From assembly GCF_038396615.1 (NCBI RefSeq), contig NZ_CP121689.1:1-64000 (forward strand): DNA of 64,000 bases, written 5' to 3'. Origin of the DNA: Thermatribacter velox (GTDB lineage: Bacteria; Atribacterota; Atribacteria; Atribacterales; Thermatribacteraceae). Below are positions 18,416 to 27,259 of the stretch, piece by piece (positions within the stretch are counted from its first letter, which is position 1; every line of letters starts with the position of its first letter). A program made the position numbers and the translations under genes. Below the pieces are notes generated by a model. That model was not told the DNA's origin, made no database searches, and saw nothing but the letters and a program-made list of their open reading frames with translations.

Positions 18416-18592
18416 AGTTACGCTTTTCCTTTGCGACAAAGCCTGGCTCACTCCTTTTCGGGAAGTTTGCTTTATTATATTTTGGTTGTTCTGGAGTTGG
18501 TTATTCCATCGGCTTTTGCCTGGGCTCAGGTTGGATTATGCAGAATGCAAACAGATATTGGGAGTTTTTTGATCCGGTGGCAGAAACCGTCC

Positions 18593-18615
18593 GGGGGTAG
18601 CCTGAGACTACCCCC
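18593..18615 (-). terminator. Intercistronic hairpin after the CUT2 binding-protein gene
   Basis: GGGGGTAG and CTACCCCC pair over 8 bp around a 7-nt loop, 17 bp past the binding-protein stop. There is no T-run, so it more likely protects the upstream mRNA end than stops transcription. Confidence 0.6.
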
Positions 18616-18631
18616 ACAATCATTTTTGCGG

Positions 18632-19576
18632 TCACTCACAAGGCCTTCCACCCAGGAACTCATCAACGTTTTCTGGAGTTACCAGGGCTACCGGGACATA
18701 TACCACTTCGGGTAGCTTTTCTCCTTGCAAGACCTTTAGTGCGTAATCCACACCCATCCTGCCCATTTCATAAGGCTGTTGAGCTACTGTAGCAGCAAGC
18801 CCTCCGTTTTTGATGGAGCAGAGGGCATCAGGAATGGCGTCGAAACCAACCACTATGATCTGGTCCTCCAGGCCTGCAGCCTTTACCGCTTCCAGTGCGC
18901 CAAGGGCCATTTCGTCATTTTCACAGAATACAGCGTTGAGGTCAGGGTGGGCCTGGATAAAGTTTTCCATGACGGTCATGCCTTTGGCCCTTTGGGAATC
19001 AGCGGGCTGTTTAGCCACTATTTCAATTCCATATTTCTGCATGACTTTGGTGAAACCTTCACCTCTTAAGGCAGGAATGACATAACCCAACTGGCACTGG
19101 ATGTGAGCTACCTTGCCTTTGTATCCAATTTTTTCGGCTATGAATTCTCCCGCCATTTCTCCGCCTTTGAGATTATCGGAGACTATAAAGGTTTCTATCT
19201 TGCCAGAATTCACTCCCACGTCAAGCACAATGACTGGTATACCTGCTTCATTAGCTGCCTCTACACAGCTTCCACCTGGATCTGGATCCCACGGTGAAAG
19301 AAGAATAACATCAACTTTTTGCTGAATCAGGTCTTCCACCTGAGCTAACTGTTTGGCGGGGTCAGTACGTGCATCCAGTACGATTACGTCAATGTTACCA
19401 ATTTCAGCTGCACGGTCCTTAATGCCCTGAGCCACCATCTGCCAGTACTGGTTACCAAGGTCCTGAACTGAGTAACCTATGACCACTTTGTTTTCGGCTG
19501 CGAAAGCTACAGCTCCGAACAAAAGTAGTGCAGCAACAACAAACCACACAAACTTGCTCATAAATTTACCTCTCAT
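18632..19576 (-). CDS. CUT2 sugar-binding protein (RbsB-like)
   Basis: This periplasmic sugar-binding protein (type I fold, about 314 residues) has a signal peptide (FVWFVVAALLLFGAVAFA) and the RbsB-like blocks VVIGYSVQDLGNQYWQM, DVILLSPWDPD and AVFCENDEMALGALEA. It delivers a pentose, hexose or similar ligand to the RbsC/RbsA-type transporter encoded just upstream. The start is ATG 19576, with AAGGAGG at good distance; an earlier in-frame start at 19609 includes the ribosome site. A hairpin follows the stop. The ligand cannot be assigned from the sequence. Confidence 0.92.
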   Translation of the reverse strand: MRGKFMSKFVWFVVAALLLFGAVAFAAENKVVIGYSVQDLGNQYWQMVAQGIKDRAAEIGNIDVIVLDARTDPAKQLAQVEDLIQQKVDVILLSPWDPDPGGSCVEAANEAGIPVIVLDVGVNSGKIETFIVSDNLKGGEMAGEFIAEKIGYKGKVAHIQCQLGYVIPALRGEGFTKVMQKYGIEIVAKQPADSQRAKGMTVMENFIQAHPDLNAVFCENDEMALGALEAVKAAGLEDQIIVVGFDAIPDALCSIKNGGLAATVAQQPYEMGRMGVDYALKVLQGEKLPEVVYVPVALVTPENVDEFLGGRPCE

Positions 19577-19690
19577 TTTTGTTCCTCCTTCCTGTTTACA
19601 AAATTTCATTTTTCACCTTTCGGTTATTAGTGGATCGCGACTTGTCCTTCAGCCATTGCCTGAAACTTTTTTGTTTTTTTATTTGTTTTC

Positions 19691-20650
19691 TCACCTCCCT
19701 CTACCCATTTTGGCCCTGCTGTCGGCAAGTACTGCAGCGATAATTACAATACCTATTACTACTTGCTGCCAAAACGGGTCTACATTGATTAAATTGAGCC
19801 CGTTCCTTATAACTCCCATGATTAGGGCTCCTACCAGAGTTCCCAGTATTGACCCCTCTCCTCCAGAGAGGCTGGTGCCTCCTATGACCACTGCTGCAAT
19901 GGCGTCCAGCTCGTAATTCTGACCAGCCAAAGGGTGTCCTGAATTGATACGCGCAGTGAGAATAACAGCTCCTAATCCTGCCATAAAGCCACTTATGGTG
20001 TAAACCATGGTTTTGTAATAATCTGTCTTAATTCCGGAAAGTCGAGTGGCTGTTTCGTTGCTACCTATGGAATAAACATATCTTCCAAAGACGGTTTGCT
20101 TCAGTATGATGAAGACTAGAAGATACACCAGGAAAGCAATGATCACTGGCATGGGGATAAAGCCCAGATATCCTGTACCCAGGAAACGAAAAGATTTTTC
20201 AAAGCTGCTTATGGGCCTGCCCTGGGTGTATACAAAAGCTAAACCTCTTGCTACGGCCATCATACCCAGGGTAGCACAAAAAGGCGGCAACCCACCTTTG
20301 CTGACCAGCATTCCATTAGTGAAACCGAGCAAAGATCCCAGTCCCAAACCGACCAGGATGCCCATCAAGGTACTACCAGTGGTCTTGAGAACACTGGCTA
20401 AAATGACTCCACAAAAACCCAGCACTGAACCTACCGATAAGTCTATGCCACCGGTGAGAATTACAAAAGTTTCTCCAGCGGCCAGGATGGAGATGTCGGA
20501 CACCTGACGCAGAATGTTGAGAATGTTGCTTCCCTTGTAGAAAGTGGGTGTGATGATGGACAGTATCACACAGAGGCCCACCAATCCGATAACCGAACCC
20601 AAACCACGCAAAACGTTCAAGGTGCTTTTCTGGTTATTGAGGCTCTTCAT
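19691..20650 (-). CDS. CUT2 sugar ABC permease (RbsC-like)
   Basis: The 319-residue integral membrane protein has 8-10 hydrophobic segments and the family signatures FVILTGGIDLSVGSVLGF and AIAAVVIGGTSLSGGEGSILGT. It forms the homodimeric channel of a ribose-type ABC importer. Its start overlaps the end of the ATPase gene by 17 bp, and the binding-protein gene follows after 114 bp. That gap is T-rich with no obvious gene. The gene order (ATPase, permease, binding protein, regulator) is typical. Confidence 0.95.
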   Translation of the reverse strand: MKSLNNQKSTLNVLRGLGSVIGLVGLCVILSIITPTFYKGSNILNILRQVSDISILAAGETFVILTGGIDLSVGSVLGFCGVILASVLKTTGSTLMGILVGLGLGSLLGFTNGMLVSKGGLPPFCATLGMMAVARGLAFVYTQGRPISSFEKSFRFLGTGYLGFIPMPVIIAFLVYLLVFIILKQTVFGRYVYSIGSNETATRLSGIKTDYYKTMVYTISGFMAGLGAVILTARINSGHPLAGQNYELDAIAAVVIGGTSLSGGEGSILGTLVGALIMGVIRNGLNLINVDPFWQQVVIGIVIIAAVLADSRAKMGRGR

Positions 20651-22148
20651 CGATTTTTGTTCCTCCTGCTGCTGCCATAATTATCTTTTGAGGAGTGGCT
20701 TCTTCTCTTGTTAGTTCAGCCACGATTTTCCCTTCTCTCATCACCAGTATTCGATCACTTATTCCCAGGATTTCGGGAAGTTCCGAGGAAATCATGATAA
20801 CACCAACTCCTCTCTGAGATAGCTTGTCTATCAGGTTGTAAATTTCGGCTTTTGCACCAACATCGATACCCCGAGTGGGTTCATCAAGAATAAGAACGCG
20901 AGGATTCTTTTCCAGCCACTTTGCCACCACTACTTTTTGCTGGTTTCCTCCTGAAAGATACAGAACTTTTTGTTCTAAGGAAGGCGTTTTTATGGAAAGT
21001 TTGTTGACTTGGTCGGCAGCCATTTCTCTTTCTTTAGAGCTATTAATCCACCCTCGTGAAGCCACCTTTTCCAAGTTGGGTAGCGCAATGTTCTCCCTGA
21101 CGCTCATTCTAAGCAAAAGACCATGTTGGGAACGGTCTTCAGGTACCAGACCAATTCCTATTCTTACTGCGTCTTTGGGATGTTTGATAACTACTGGTTC
21201 GTTTTCAATCAACACCTCACCTTCATCGATAGGATCCTCTCCAAAGATGCTCCTTGCTACTTGGGTTCTTCCCGAGCCTACCAGGCCGTAGATGCCAAGC
21301 ACTTCTCCTTTTTTGAGAGAAAAAGAAATGTTTTCAAAAATTCCTTTTCTGGTTAATCCCTTTACAGTCAGGACCACTTCCTTTCTGGATAAATTTTGAG
21401 TTTTGGGAAACATGGTTTCGATTCTTCTGCCCACCATCATAGCTGCTATGTCCGCTTGAGATACATCGGCGTTGTTTACAGTGGCTACTTTGTGGCCATC
21501 TCTCAGAACAGTTATTCTGTCGGCGATTTCTTTTATTTCCTCTAAATGGTGTCCAATAAAAATAACTGCTACCCCTTGTAATGTCAGTTTTCTGATTTGT
21601 TTAAACAAGATTTCAACCTCGTTTCTGGTCAGGGCGGAAGTTGGTTCGTCCATGATTAATATGCGAGCATTTTTAGAAAGGGCTTTGGCTATTTCAACCA
21701 TTTGCATTTCTGAGACAGTGAGGTTTTTAACCAGGGCTTTGGGCTCTATGGGGATTTCTAATTCTCTGAGGATGAACTCGGATTTAGCCCAGAGTTCTTT
21801 CCAGTTAACTTTTCCGAGCCGGTTATGGGGAAGCGCGGAAAAAAAGATATTCTCAGCTACTGTGAGATGAGGAATTAGGTTGAATTCCTGGAAAATCATG
21901 CTTATCCCTAATTTTTCTGCTTCTAAAGGGTTGCTGATGCTGACTTCTTTTTGATTGAGAAAAATTTTCCCTTCATCGGGCGGGTAAATGCCGATTAAGA
22001 CTTTCATCAAAGTGGATTTGCCGGCGCCGTTTTCACCAACTAAAGCGTGCACTTCACCCTCTTTAGCTTCGAAATCAACTTTTTCAAGAGCTTGCACGCC
22101 GGGGAATCTTTTGGAAATACTTTTCATGACCAGTAGAGTGTTTGTCAT
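20634..22148 (-). CDS. CUT2 sugar ABC ATPase (RbsA-like, tandem domains)
   Basis: The 504-residue ATPase has two ABC domains in tandem. The first has a Walker A (GENGAGKST) and Walker B (ILIMDEPTSALT). The second has the degenerate P-loop GLVGSGRTQ typical of RbsA/MglA proteins, then signature YLSGGNQQKVVVAKW and Walker B VLILDEPTRGIDVG. The start is ATG 22148 (MTNTLLVMKS), with GGAG 8 nt upstream. The longer frame to 22229 would cross the operator. It is the first gene of the CUT2 operon. Confidence 0.95.
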   Translation of the reverse strand: MTNTLLVMKSISKRFPGVQALEKVDFEAKEGEVHALVGENGAGKSTLMKVLIGIYPPDEGKIFLNQKEVSISNPLEAEKLGISMIFQEFNLIPHLTVAENIFFSALPHNRLGKVNWKELWAKSEFILRELEIPIEPKALVKNLTVSEMQMVEIAKALSKNARILIMDEPTSALTRNEVEILFKQIRKLTLQGVAVIFIGHHLEEIKEIADRITVLRDGHKVATVNNADVSQADIAAMMVGRRIETMFPKTQNLSRKEVVLTVKGLTRKGIFENISFSLKKGEVLGIYGLVGSGRTQVARSIFGEDPIDEGEVLIENEPVVIKHPKDAVRIGIGLVPEDRSQHGLLLRMSVRENIALPNLEKVASRGWINSSKEREMAADQVNKLSIKTPSLEQKVLYLSGGNQQKVVVAKWLEKNPRVLILDEPTRGIDVGAKAEIYNLIDKLSQRGVGVIMISSELPEILGISDRILVMREGKIVAELTREEATPQKIIMAAAGGTKIDEEPQ

Positions 22149-22191
22149 TTCAAGCACTCCTGTCTTTTGATGAGTTTGTATGCACGATTTT

Positions 22192-22207
22192 ATAAAAACG
22201 TTTTCAT
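22192..22207 (-). promoter_or_regulatory. cre/LacI-type operator before the CUT2 operon
   Basis: On the minus strand, ATGAAAACGTTTTTAT is a near-perfect 16-bp palindrome centred on CG. It fits the cre/LacI consensus (WTGNAARCGNWWWCAW) at all but one position. It lies 44 bp before the RbsA-like start and overlaps -10-like TATAAA/TAAAAT, so bound repressor would block transcription. The local LacI protein (17399-18415) is the natural candidate. Confidence 0.68.
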
Positions 22208-22327
22208 GACTAAAATGGTAATAAAACACTTTAGAGAAGTCAACAGTGATGTTTCCAGTTTACCCCGAATTTTTAGAAAATTTTTGAAAAAGGCTATGCT
22301 ACAATACTTACCATGGGAGGTGAGATT

Positions 22328-22972
22328 GTGGTATTCAAGCGTTTATGGTTTTGGGGGTTAATTCTGCTTGTGGTTTTGAGTTTTTCTGCGGTTTGGGCTG
22401 TGGAGGAGGTTCAGCCTCCCTATAGCTTTGATGTTACTGCTGAAGGCTACGCTCAAGTAATGTTTGACCAGGGTTATAACCTCTATCAGGAAGGGCGCAA
22501 GGAAGAAGCGATTCAGTTTTTCATTGAGGCAGTTTCCACCAAACCCAATTTTATCAAGGCCTGGAAGTGGCTGGCCCGCACCTACCAGGAGGAGGGAATG
22601 TATGACGAGGCCATCTGGGCCTGGGGCAAAGTGCTCGAACTTGCACCTGACGACAACCATGCAGCCTACTTCAGGGAAAAGTGCGAAAATTACAAAAAGT
22701 ACGGAAAAGCAGCCTGGGACAGCTTTGAAGAGGGAATAGTGGCCTACCAGAGCGGTGATTATTTCTCTGCCATACCGCTTTTTGAAGAAGCGATTCGCAA
22801 TAATCCAGAATTTGACAAGGCCTATTACTTCCTGGGTGCAGCCTTAATCAAGGTAGAGGACTATCATCGTGCGGTGTGGGCTTTTGAAAAATACCTTACC
22901 TTCCATCCCGATGATGAGAAAGCTCAGTACTTTCTAAAAGTGGCTCAGAAAGGAGCGGCTAATCTTCAATAA
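22328..22972 (+). CDS. Exported TPR-repeat protein
   Basis: The 214-residue protein has a signal peptide (LWFWGLILLVVLSFSAVWA) and at least three tetratricopeptide repeats, for example GYNLYQEGRKEEAIQFFIEA and GDYFSAIPLFEEAIRNNPEF. TPR proteins scaffold protein contacts; export suggests a role in the periplasm or envelope. The start is GTG 22328, with GGGAGG 7 nt upstream. An extended -10 (TGCTACAAT) lies shortly before. The 3' end overlaps the convergent cyclase gene by 14 bp. Confidence 0.85.
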   Translation: MVFKRLWFWGLILLVVLSFSAVWAVEEVQPPYSFDVTAEGYAQVMFDQGYNLYQEGRKEEAIQFFIEAVSTKPNFIKAWKWLARTYQEEGMYDEAIWAWGKVLELAPDDNHAAYFREKCENYKKYGKAAWDSFEEGIVAYQSGDYFSAIPLFEEAIRNNPEFDKAYYFLGAALIKVEDYHRAVWAFEKYLTFHPDDEKAQYFLKVAQKGAANLQ

Positions 22973-23609
22973 TGGCTACTGCCCGCACTGGTGAGCCAGT
23001 AAGTCCCTGGAGTTTCAGGGGAAAAGCATAAAACCAGAAGCGTTTGCCAGCGACTGCTCCCAGGTTGGTAAGAGATTCGTAAATCAGTATATTCTTTTCA
23101 AGCAGCAGGCGGTGGGTTAGGTAAGGCTCAAAGTCAATGGATGGAGCGTCAGTGCCCACCGCTTTTATTTTGTGCTGGGCAAAAAATGCAGCCAGGTCTT
23201 CGCCAATTCCAACGGCTTTTCGAAAGTAATCTTCACCCGGGTAATATTTCTCTGCTTCAGTTTTAAAGAGCACGATTTCCACATCCTGGAGGCACTTTTC
23301 TATATCTGGCATCTTTTGAAAGAAGGATTCTAAATTGATGGTGCTTCCAGGTGGGAAGGTGCTTAAGTCTAAAGCTGTAGCCTTTCCAAAGAAACACTCA
23401 GGCGGGATTTCGTCGATGGTTTTGCCCTGGGGAAGGAAATGGGCTGGTGCATCAACGTGGGTGGCAGTGTGTTCCACCATGAAGAGAGCAAAGGTGGCGT
23501 AGCCGTGATTTTCGATACGCGTCCAGGGGAAAATCACTGGTTGGGGCTGTCCAGGAAAAACCCAGCTTTCTTTAGAGATGGGCTTTGTGAGGTCAACCAC
23601 TTTTTTCAT
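22959..23609 (-). CDS. Cyclase family protein (kynurenine formamidase-like)
   Basis: The 216-residue protein belongs to the metal-dependent cyclase/formamidase superfamily. It shows VDLTKPIS at the N-terminus and the metal-binding signature HTATHVDAPAHF. Later come AVGTDAPSIDF and a C-terminal PLKLQGLTGSPVRAVAI. Members hydrolyse amides such as N-formylkynurenine, but most have unknown substrates. The start is ATG 23609, with GGGAGGAG upstream; it overlaps the stop of the AlkA-like gene by 4 bp, so the pair is translationally coupled. No other kynurenine-pathway gene is nearby. Confidence 0.87.
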   Translation of the reverse strand: MKKVVDLTKPISKESWVFPGQPQPVIFPWTRIENHGYATFALFMVEHTATHVDAPAHFLPQGKTIDEIPPECFFGKATALDLSTFPPGSTINLESFFQKMPDIEKCLQDVEIVLFKTEAEKYYPGEDYFRKAVGIGEDLAAFFAQHKIKAVGTDAPSIDFEPYLTHRLLLEKNILIYESLTNLGAVAGKRFWFYAFPLKLQGLTGSPVRAVAIIED

Positions 23610-24502
23610 GTTGCATCTCCTCCCGTGTAGGCAAGCAAAAGGTAAAAACCAGCCAGCCTTCTCCAGGGTGAAAAGCACTCCATGAAGCGTTCGCTTTCTG
23701 CGGGCGAGGGCACTTTACCGTTAAAATAAAATTGACCCAGAGCTTTGCGCACTCCAAGGTCAGAGCAGGCAAAAACGTCTGGCGGACCCAGCCAGCGGGT
23801 GACTATGAACCGAGCGCTCCAGTTCCCAATACCTGGGAAGGTGGCAAGAAAAGCGATTAGCGACTGGGGGTCTTCTTTCTCGAGAGAGTGAGTATCCAGT
23901 TTCCCCTGTTGCAGCATCTGTGCAGCTTGAAGAATGGACCGGGCTTTGGCCCGGGACATACCTATCTGGCAAAGGTCGTCTACGCTGCAGGAGGCAATGT
24001 CTTCTGGATGGGGAAAGGCAGGGAGCTCTTTTTTGGCAAAGAATGCTTTTCTGGAGCTCCATTTTTGTATCAGGCGTTCCCGCAGCGTTGCAGCAGCTTT
24101 CATGGAAACTTGCTGTTCCAGGATGGTAGTGACCAGAGCTTCAAAGAAACTGCGTGTTCGGGGCATTCTGGTTCCTGCAAACTGCTCGGTCAGGCTTCTC
24201 ATTACCGGGTCTTTTGCAAATTTCTGGTAAAAGGGTTTTACTGGTTCATTGCTTCCCAAAAGACGGGCGACCAGCTGGCGAACACCCTCTTCACGTAAAG
24301 GTCCCTGCCAGCTTACTCTAAGAAGTGGACTGTCAACGGTTCCCTCCTCCCGAATCAGGATTACTCCAGGTTCGGGATGGGCGTCAATTACCACCAGGAT
24401 TTCTTCCTCATCCCAGGAAAAGGAGCTGTCTTGAAACCTGGAGTAAGCCCTGCGCCAGTGTTTGGTGGTGAAAGGTGGAAGAGGCCTGATGGTCAACTCC
24501 AC
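23606..24502 (-). CDS. AlkA-like HhH-GPD DNA glycosylase
   Basis: The 298-residue protein combines an N-terminal AlkA-like beta domain with an HhH-GPD glycosylase domain. Key blocks are EALVTTILEQQVSMKAAATL, the hairpin FPGIGNWSARFIV, and the catalytic-Asp region DVFACSDLG. AlkA-type enzymes excise alkylated bases such as 3-methyladenine. There is no Ada domain and no FeS cluster. It abuts the DUF6485 gene upstream (one shared base) and overlaps the cyclase gene downstream. It could also have broader glycosylase activity. Confidence 0.87.
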   Translation of the reverse strand: MELTIRPLPPFTTKHWRRAYSRFQDSSFSWDEEEILVVIDAHPEPGVILIREEGTVDSPLLRVSWQGPLREEGVRQLVARLLGSNEPVKPFYQKFAKDPVMRSLTEQFAGTRMPRTRSFFEALVTTILEQQVSMKAAATLRERLIQKWSSRKAFFAKKELPAFPHPEDIASCSVDDLCQIGMSRAKARSILQAAQMLQQGKLDTHSLEKEDPQSLIAFLATFPGIGNWSARFIVTRWLGPPDVFACSDLGVRKALGQFYFNGKVPSPAESERFMECFSPWRRLAGFYLLLAYTGGDAT

Positions 24503-24696
24503 TAAGAATAGGCTTCAATGAATCTTTTTATAGAACGGTCGTAGGTTCTTTCCACATCTTCTGGGAAAAAGCATCCGGGGAGTTCCCCATGTGCCCGATG
24601 GTACATGACGCATTCGCAGCATTTGCCTTTGCGAGAGCAAGTTGGATAAGAACAGGTGCATTTAGCAAGATTGGCCTTAAGGTTACAATCTGGCAT
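24502..24696 (-). CDS. Small Cys-rich protein, DUF6485 family
   Basis: The 64-residue protein has a Cys-rich first half ([20 protein letters not shown], then GKCCECV) and a His ([13 protein letters not shown]). Such spacing suggests a small metal- or iron-sulfur-binding protein; the family function is unknown. The start is ATG 24696 (MPDCNL), with AAGGAG upstream; a GTG at 24705 is an alternative. It overlaps the glycosyltransferase gene's end by 14 bp and the AlkA-like gene by one base, so all three are one transcript. Confidence 0.78.
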   Translation of the reverse strand: MPDCNLKANLAKCTCSYPTCSRKGKCCECVMYHRAHGELPGCFFPEDVERTYDRSIKRFIEAYS

Positions 24697-25402
24697 ATTC
24701 TTCACTCTCCTTTTCCGCTTCCGGGATTATTTGAGGCGCATTTTTTATCTTCTTTTCAAAAAGGAGATAAGTTTTGAAGATTTCAAGATACATCTTGATA
24801 CGGTGGTATAAGCCCAGGAAGGGTCCATACTTTTCCTCTTTGTGGTAGTGACTGATGCCCCAAAGGGGTATCATCTCAATATTGCCCTCAAACTGGCGTG
24901 CGTATCTGGTTATAAACACCTCTACTCCAAAGCGGCACCAGGAAAAGTCGGGTAAATTGCGTATCCATTCCCCCCTTACTGCTCGCTGGCCGTTCAGGAT
25001 GGGAAAGAGCTTTTGGGCAAGGTCGCTGGACTCTCTACCCCCTTTGAAAACACCGATGGTCATGTCCAGAAAAGGGTGGATAGCTAAAGGCGAGGCCAGC
25101 GAATACAGGTGTTCCTCTCGAAGGTTAATTAAGTCGGCATCTATGAAAAGGTAAATATCCGCATCAGGAATTTTTCTGATGGCATTTACCAGGGCTTTTG
25201 CTTTGCCCGAGTTTTTTGGGTGGCGTAAGAGCACCACCGGATACGCGGAAGCGACTCTCCAGGTTTCATCACGGGAACCATCATCGACTACCACAACCTG
25301 GTCGATGAAAGAAACCTTGCAAAGAGTGTCCAGTACCCTTGAAATCCGTGGCGCTTCGTTGTATGCTGGAACTATGGCAACAACTTTTTTGTTCTGGAGC
25401 AT
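24683..25402 (-). CDS. Family 2 glycosyltransferase
   Basis: The 239-residue GT-A fold protein has [14 protein letters not shown], the nucleotide-binding [13 protein letters not shown] and the metal-binding YLFIDADL. These mark an inverting GT2 enzyme that uses an NDP-sugar. There is no transmembrane helix, so it acts in the cytoplasm. The family includes dolichol-phosphate-mannose-type and glucosyl-3-phosphoglycerate-type synthases; I cannot choose between them. It is the first gene of a minus-strand run with DUF6485, AlkA and the cyclase. It is divergent from the AI-2E family gene. Confidence 0.88.
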   Translation of the reverse strand: MLQNKKVVAIVPAYNEAPRISRVLDTLCKVSFIDQVVVVDDGSRDETWRVASAYPVVLLRHPKNSGKAKALVNAIRKIPDADIYLFIDADLINLREEHLYSLASPLAIHPFLDMTIGVFKGGRESSDLAQKLFPILNGQRAVRGEWIRNLPDFSWCRFGVEVFITRYARQFEGNIEMIPLWGISHYHKEEKYGPFLGLYHRIKMYLEIFKTYLLFEKKIKNAPQIIPEAEKESEEYARL

Positions 25403-25470
25403 TGTCTCTCTCTGGTTTTTTGAATTTCCGGGCCAATATTATACCAGATGATGGAAAGGAAACAAAAACC

Positions 25471-26514
25471 TTGTCAGCTAATGCCGAAAATTTTGCCAGA
25501 AAAGCCTATTATTTAGCCTTAACGGTAGCGGCACTGTATCTGGTTTACCTTTTGCGAAATGTTTTGGTTCCCTTTGCCCTGGGGGGTATTCTTGCTTATG
25601 CTCTTACTCCTTTTGCCAAGTCTTTGAACCGGCGGGGTCTTTCCTGGAAAATTTCTGTAGCCTTAATTTTTCTTTTCCTGCTCGCTTTTTTTGTGCTGCT
25701 GTTTTTTTTGATTGTTCCGGAAACCATATCCCAGATTCGTGCTCTAACTGCGAATCTCCCCGAATACACAGGTAAAATCATTGATATAGCTCGGGTGATT
25801 GATGAGCGCTACCCAGGTCTGAATCTCTCTGCAACCCTGGAAGAGTTTCTGCATAACCTCACCGCTAACCTCCAGTCCTATCTGACTGGTTTACTCAAAA
25901 ACATCTTTGACCTGGTTTCCTTTCTGATGAATGTTATTTTCATAGGTTTTGTGCTCACTCCTTTTATTCTTTATTACTTCATGGTCGATGCGGTGAAAAT
26001 CCGGCGTGCTTTGCTGAATCTTTTTCCTGCCGAGAAACGTAAAGAATACGTTTTTCTGCTCCGCAAAATTGATGCTGTGGTGGGTGGGTTCATTAGGGGA
26101 AGGCTTTTGACCTGCCTTTTTGTGGGTATATGCGTGAGTGTAGGTCTCTTTTTGATGGGTATCGAGTTTGCCCTGGTGATTGGTGTAATAGCCGGTATTG
26201 CTGACATCATCCCCTATCTGGGTCCGGTCATCGGTGCGATTCCCGCCCTTGCTTTTGCGGCTCCCAAGTCCATATTTCTGGTTTTGGGAGTGGTGGCGCT
26301 TTTTGTGGGGGTCAACCTGGTGGAAGGCGTGGTCATTTTGCCCAAGTTTCTGGGTAAAGAAACTGGCTTGCACCCCATAACCGTTCTGTTTGCCCTGATT
26401 GTGGGGGGCAAGCTCTATGGTGCTTTGGGGGTTATCGTGGCCATACCGGTAGCTGGAGTTCTGAAGGAACTATTTATCCACTACCGTCGCAAAGGTTTTT
26501 CTCTCACTGAGTAA
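25471..26514 (+). CDS. AI-2E family transporter
   Basis: The integral membrane protein of about 347 residues has 7-8 helices and the AI-2E/PurR-regulated permease hallmarks. These are an N-terminal VLVPFALGGILAYALTPF, a long amphipathic middle region, and FALVIGVIAGIADIIPYLGPVIGAIPALAF. Members export small molecules or exchange ions, for example as Na+/H+ antiporters, so the name does not prove autoinducer transport. The likely start is TTG 25471, after AAAGGA. The frame open to 25339 overlaps the divergent glycosyltransferase gene. Its 3' end overlaps the sirtuin gene by 11 bp. Confidence 0.87.
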   Translation: MSANAENFARKAYYLALTVAALYLVYLLRNVLVPFALGGILAYALTPFAKSLNRRGLSWKISVALIFLFLLAFFVLLFFLIVPETISQIRALTANLPEYTGKIIDIARVIDERYPGLNLSATLEEFLHNLTANLQSYLTGLLKNIFDLVSFLMNVIFIGFVLTPFILYYFMVDAVKIRRALLNLFPAEKRKEYVFLLRKIDAVVGGFIRGRLLTCLFVGICVSVGLFLMGIEFALVIGVIAGIADIIPYLGPVIGAIPALAFAAPKSIFLVLGVVALFVGVNLVEGVVILPKFLGKETGLHPITVLFALIVGGKLYGALGVIVAIPVAGVLKELFIHYRRKGFSLTE

Positions 26515-27253
26515 GGCTCGTTAACTTTTTAATTTCTGCATCCAGTGCAGTGAGGGTTTCCCCGGCTTTACCGTGTAGAACAATATCTGCACGGTAATCG
26601 TAGGGAGTGCTTTCCAGGTTAATGATGATGAGCTTTCGGGCGTAACGAGGTAGCAGGTTGGCTGGTGATACGGTCAGGCTGGAGCCAATCACAATCATGG
26701 GAAACCTGTGGGCCAGAACCTGCGCTTTTTCAAAATCGGGAGGAAGCAGGTCTCCAAAAAGCACCACATCAGGCCTGATTTGACCCCCACAGGAGCATCG
26801 AGGAGGTATTTCTCTTTTTTGGACTTTACTTTGTATTTCCTGCATGGGATACTTGTTTCCGCAGTGCATGCAGTGAGCACTGCGCAAGTGGCCGTGTATT
26901 TCAAGCACCTTTTGAGAACCAGCTTTCTGGTGTAAGCTATCGATGTTCTGGGTGATTACTGCTTCAACCAGGCCTCTTTTTTCCCATTCAGCAAGCACCT
27001 CGTGAGCGGGATTGGGTCGGGCATTTTCAAAGCGCATGAGAATGCGCAGCCCAGTACCATAGAAGACCTCCGGACGCTTAACAAGCGCATCGGTAGAGAG
27101 CACCCACATGGGGTCATACTGTTCCCAGAGACCGGTGTTTTTGCTTCGGAAATCGGGAATTCCGCTCTCGGTGGAGATTCCCGCTCCGGTAAGCACCACC
27201 CAAGGTTTTTGGCTTGCGATAAGTTCGGAGGCTTTCTTCAACAGGTCCTTCAA
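26504..27253 (-). CDS. cobB: NAD-dependent protein deacylase (Sir2 family)
   Basis: The 249-residue sirtuin has all class motifs: GAGISTESGIPDFRS (NAD binding), TQNIDSLHQKAG, the catalytic His in LEIHGHL, zinc ligands CMHCGNKYP and CSCGG, and VVLFGDLLP. It removes acyl groups from lysines using NAD+. It lacks the Tyr/Arg pair typical of SIRT5-like desuccinylases as far as I can judge, so deacetylation is most likely. It follows an inositol-phosphatase gene by 6 bp in a PFK - IMPase - Sir2 group. Confidence 0.94.
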   Translation of the reverse strand: MKDLLKKASELIASQKPWVVLTGAGISTESGIPDFRSKNTGLWEQYDPMWVLSTDALVKRPEVFYGTGLRILMRFENARPNPAHEVLAEWEKRGLVEAVITQNIDSLHQKAGSQKVLEIHGHLRSAHCMHCGNKYPMQEIQSKVQKREIPPRCSCGGQIRPDVVLFGDLLPPDFEKAQVLAHRFPMIVIGSSLTVSPANLLPRYARKLIIINLESTPYDYRADIVLHGKAGETLTALDAEIKKLTSLTQ

Positions 27254-27259
27254 GAAGCT

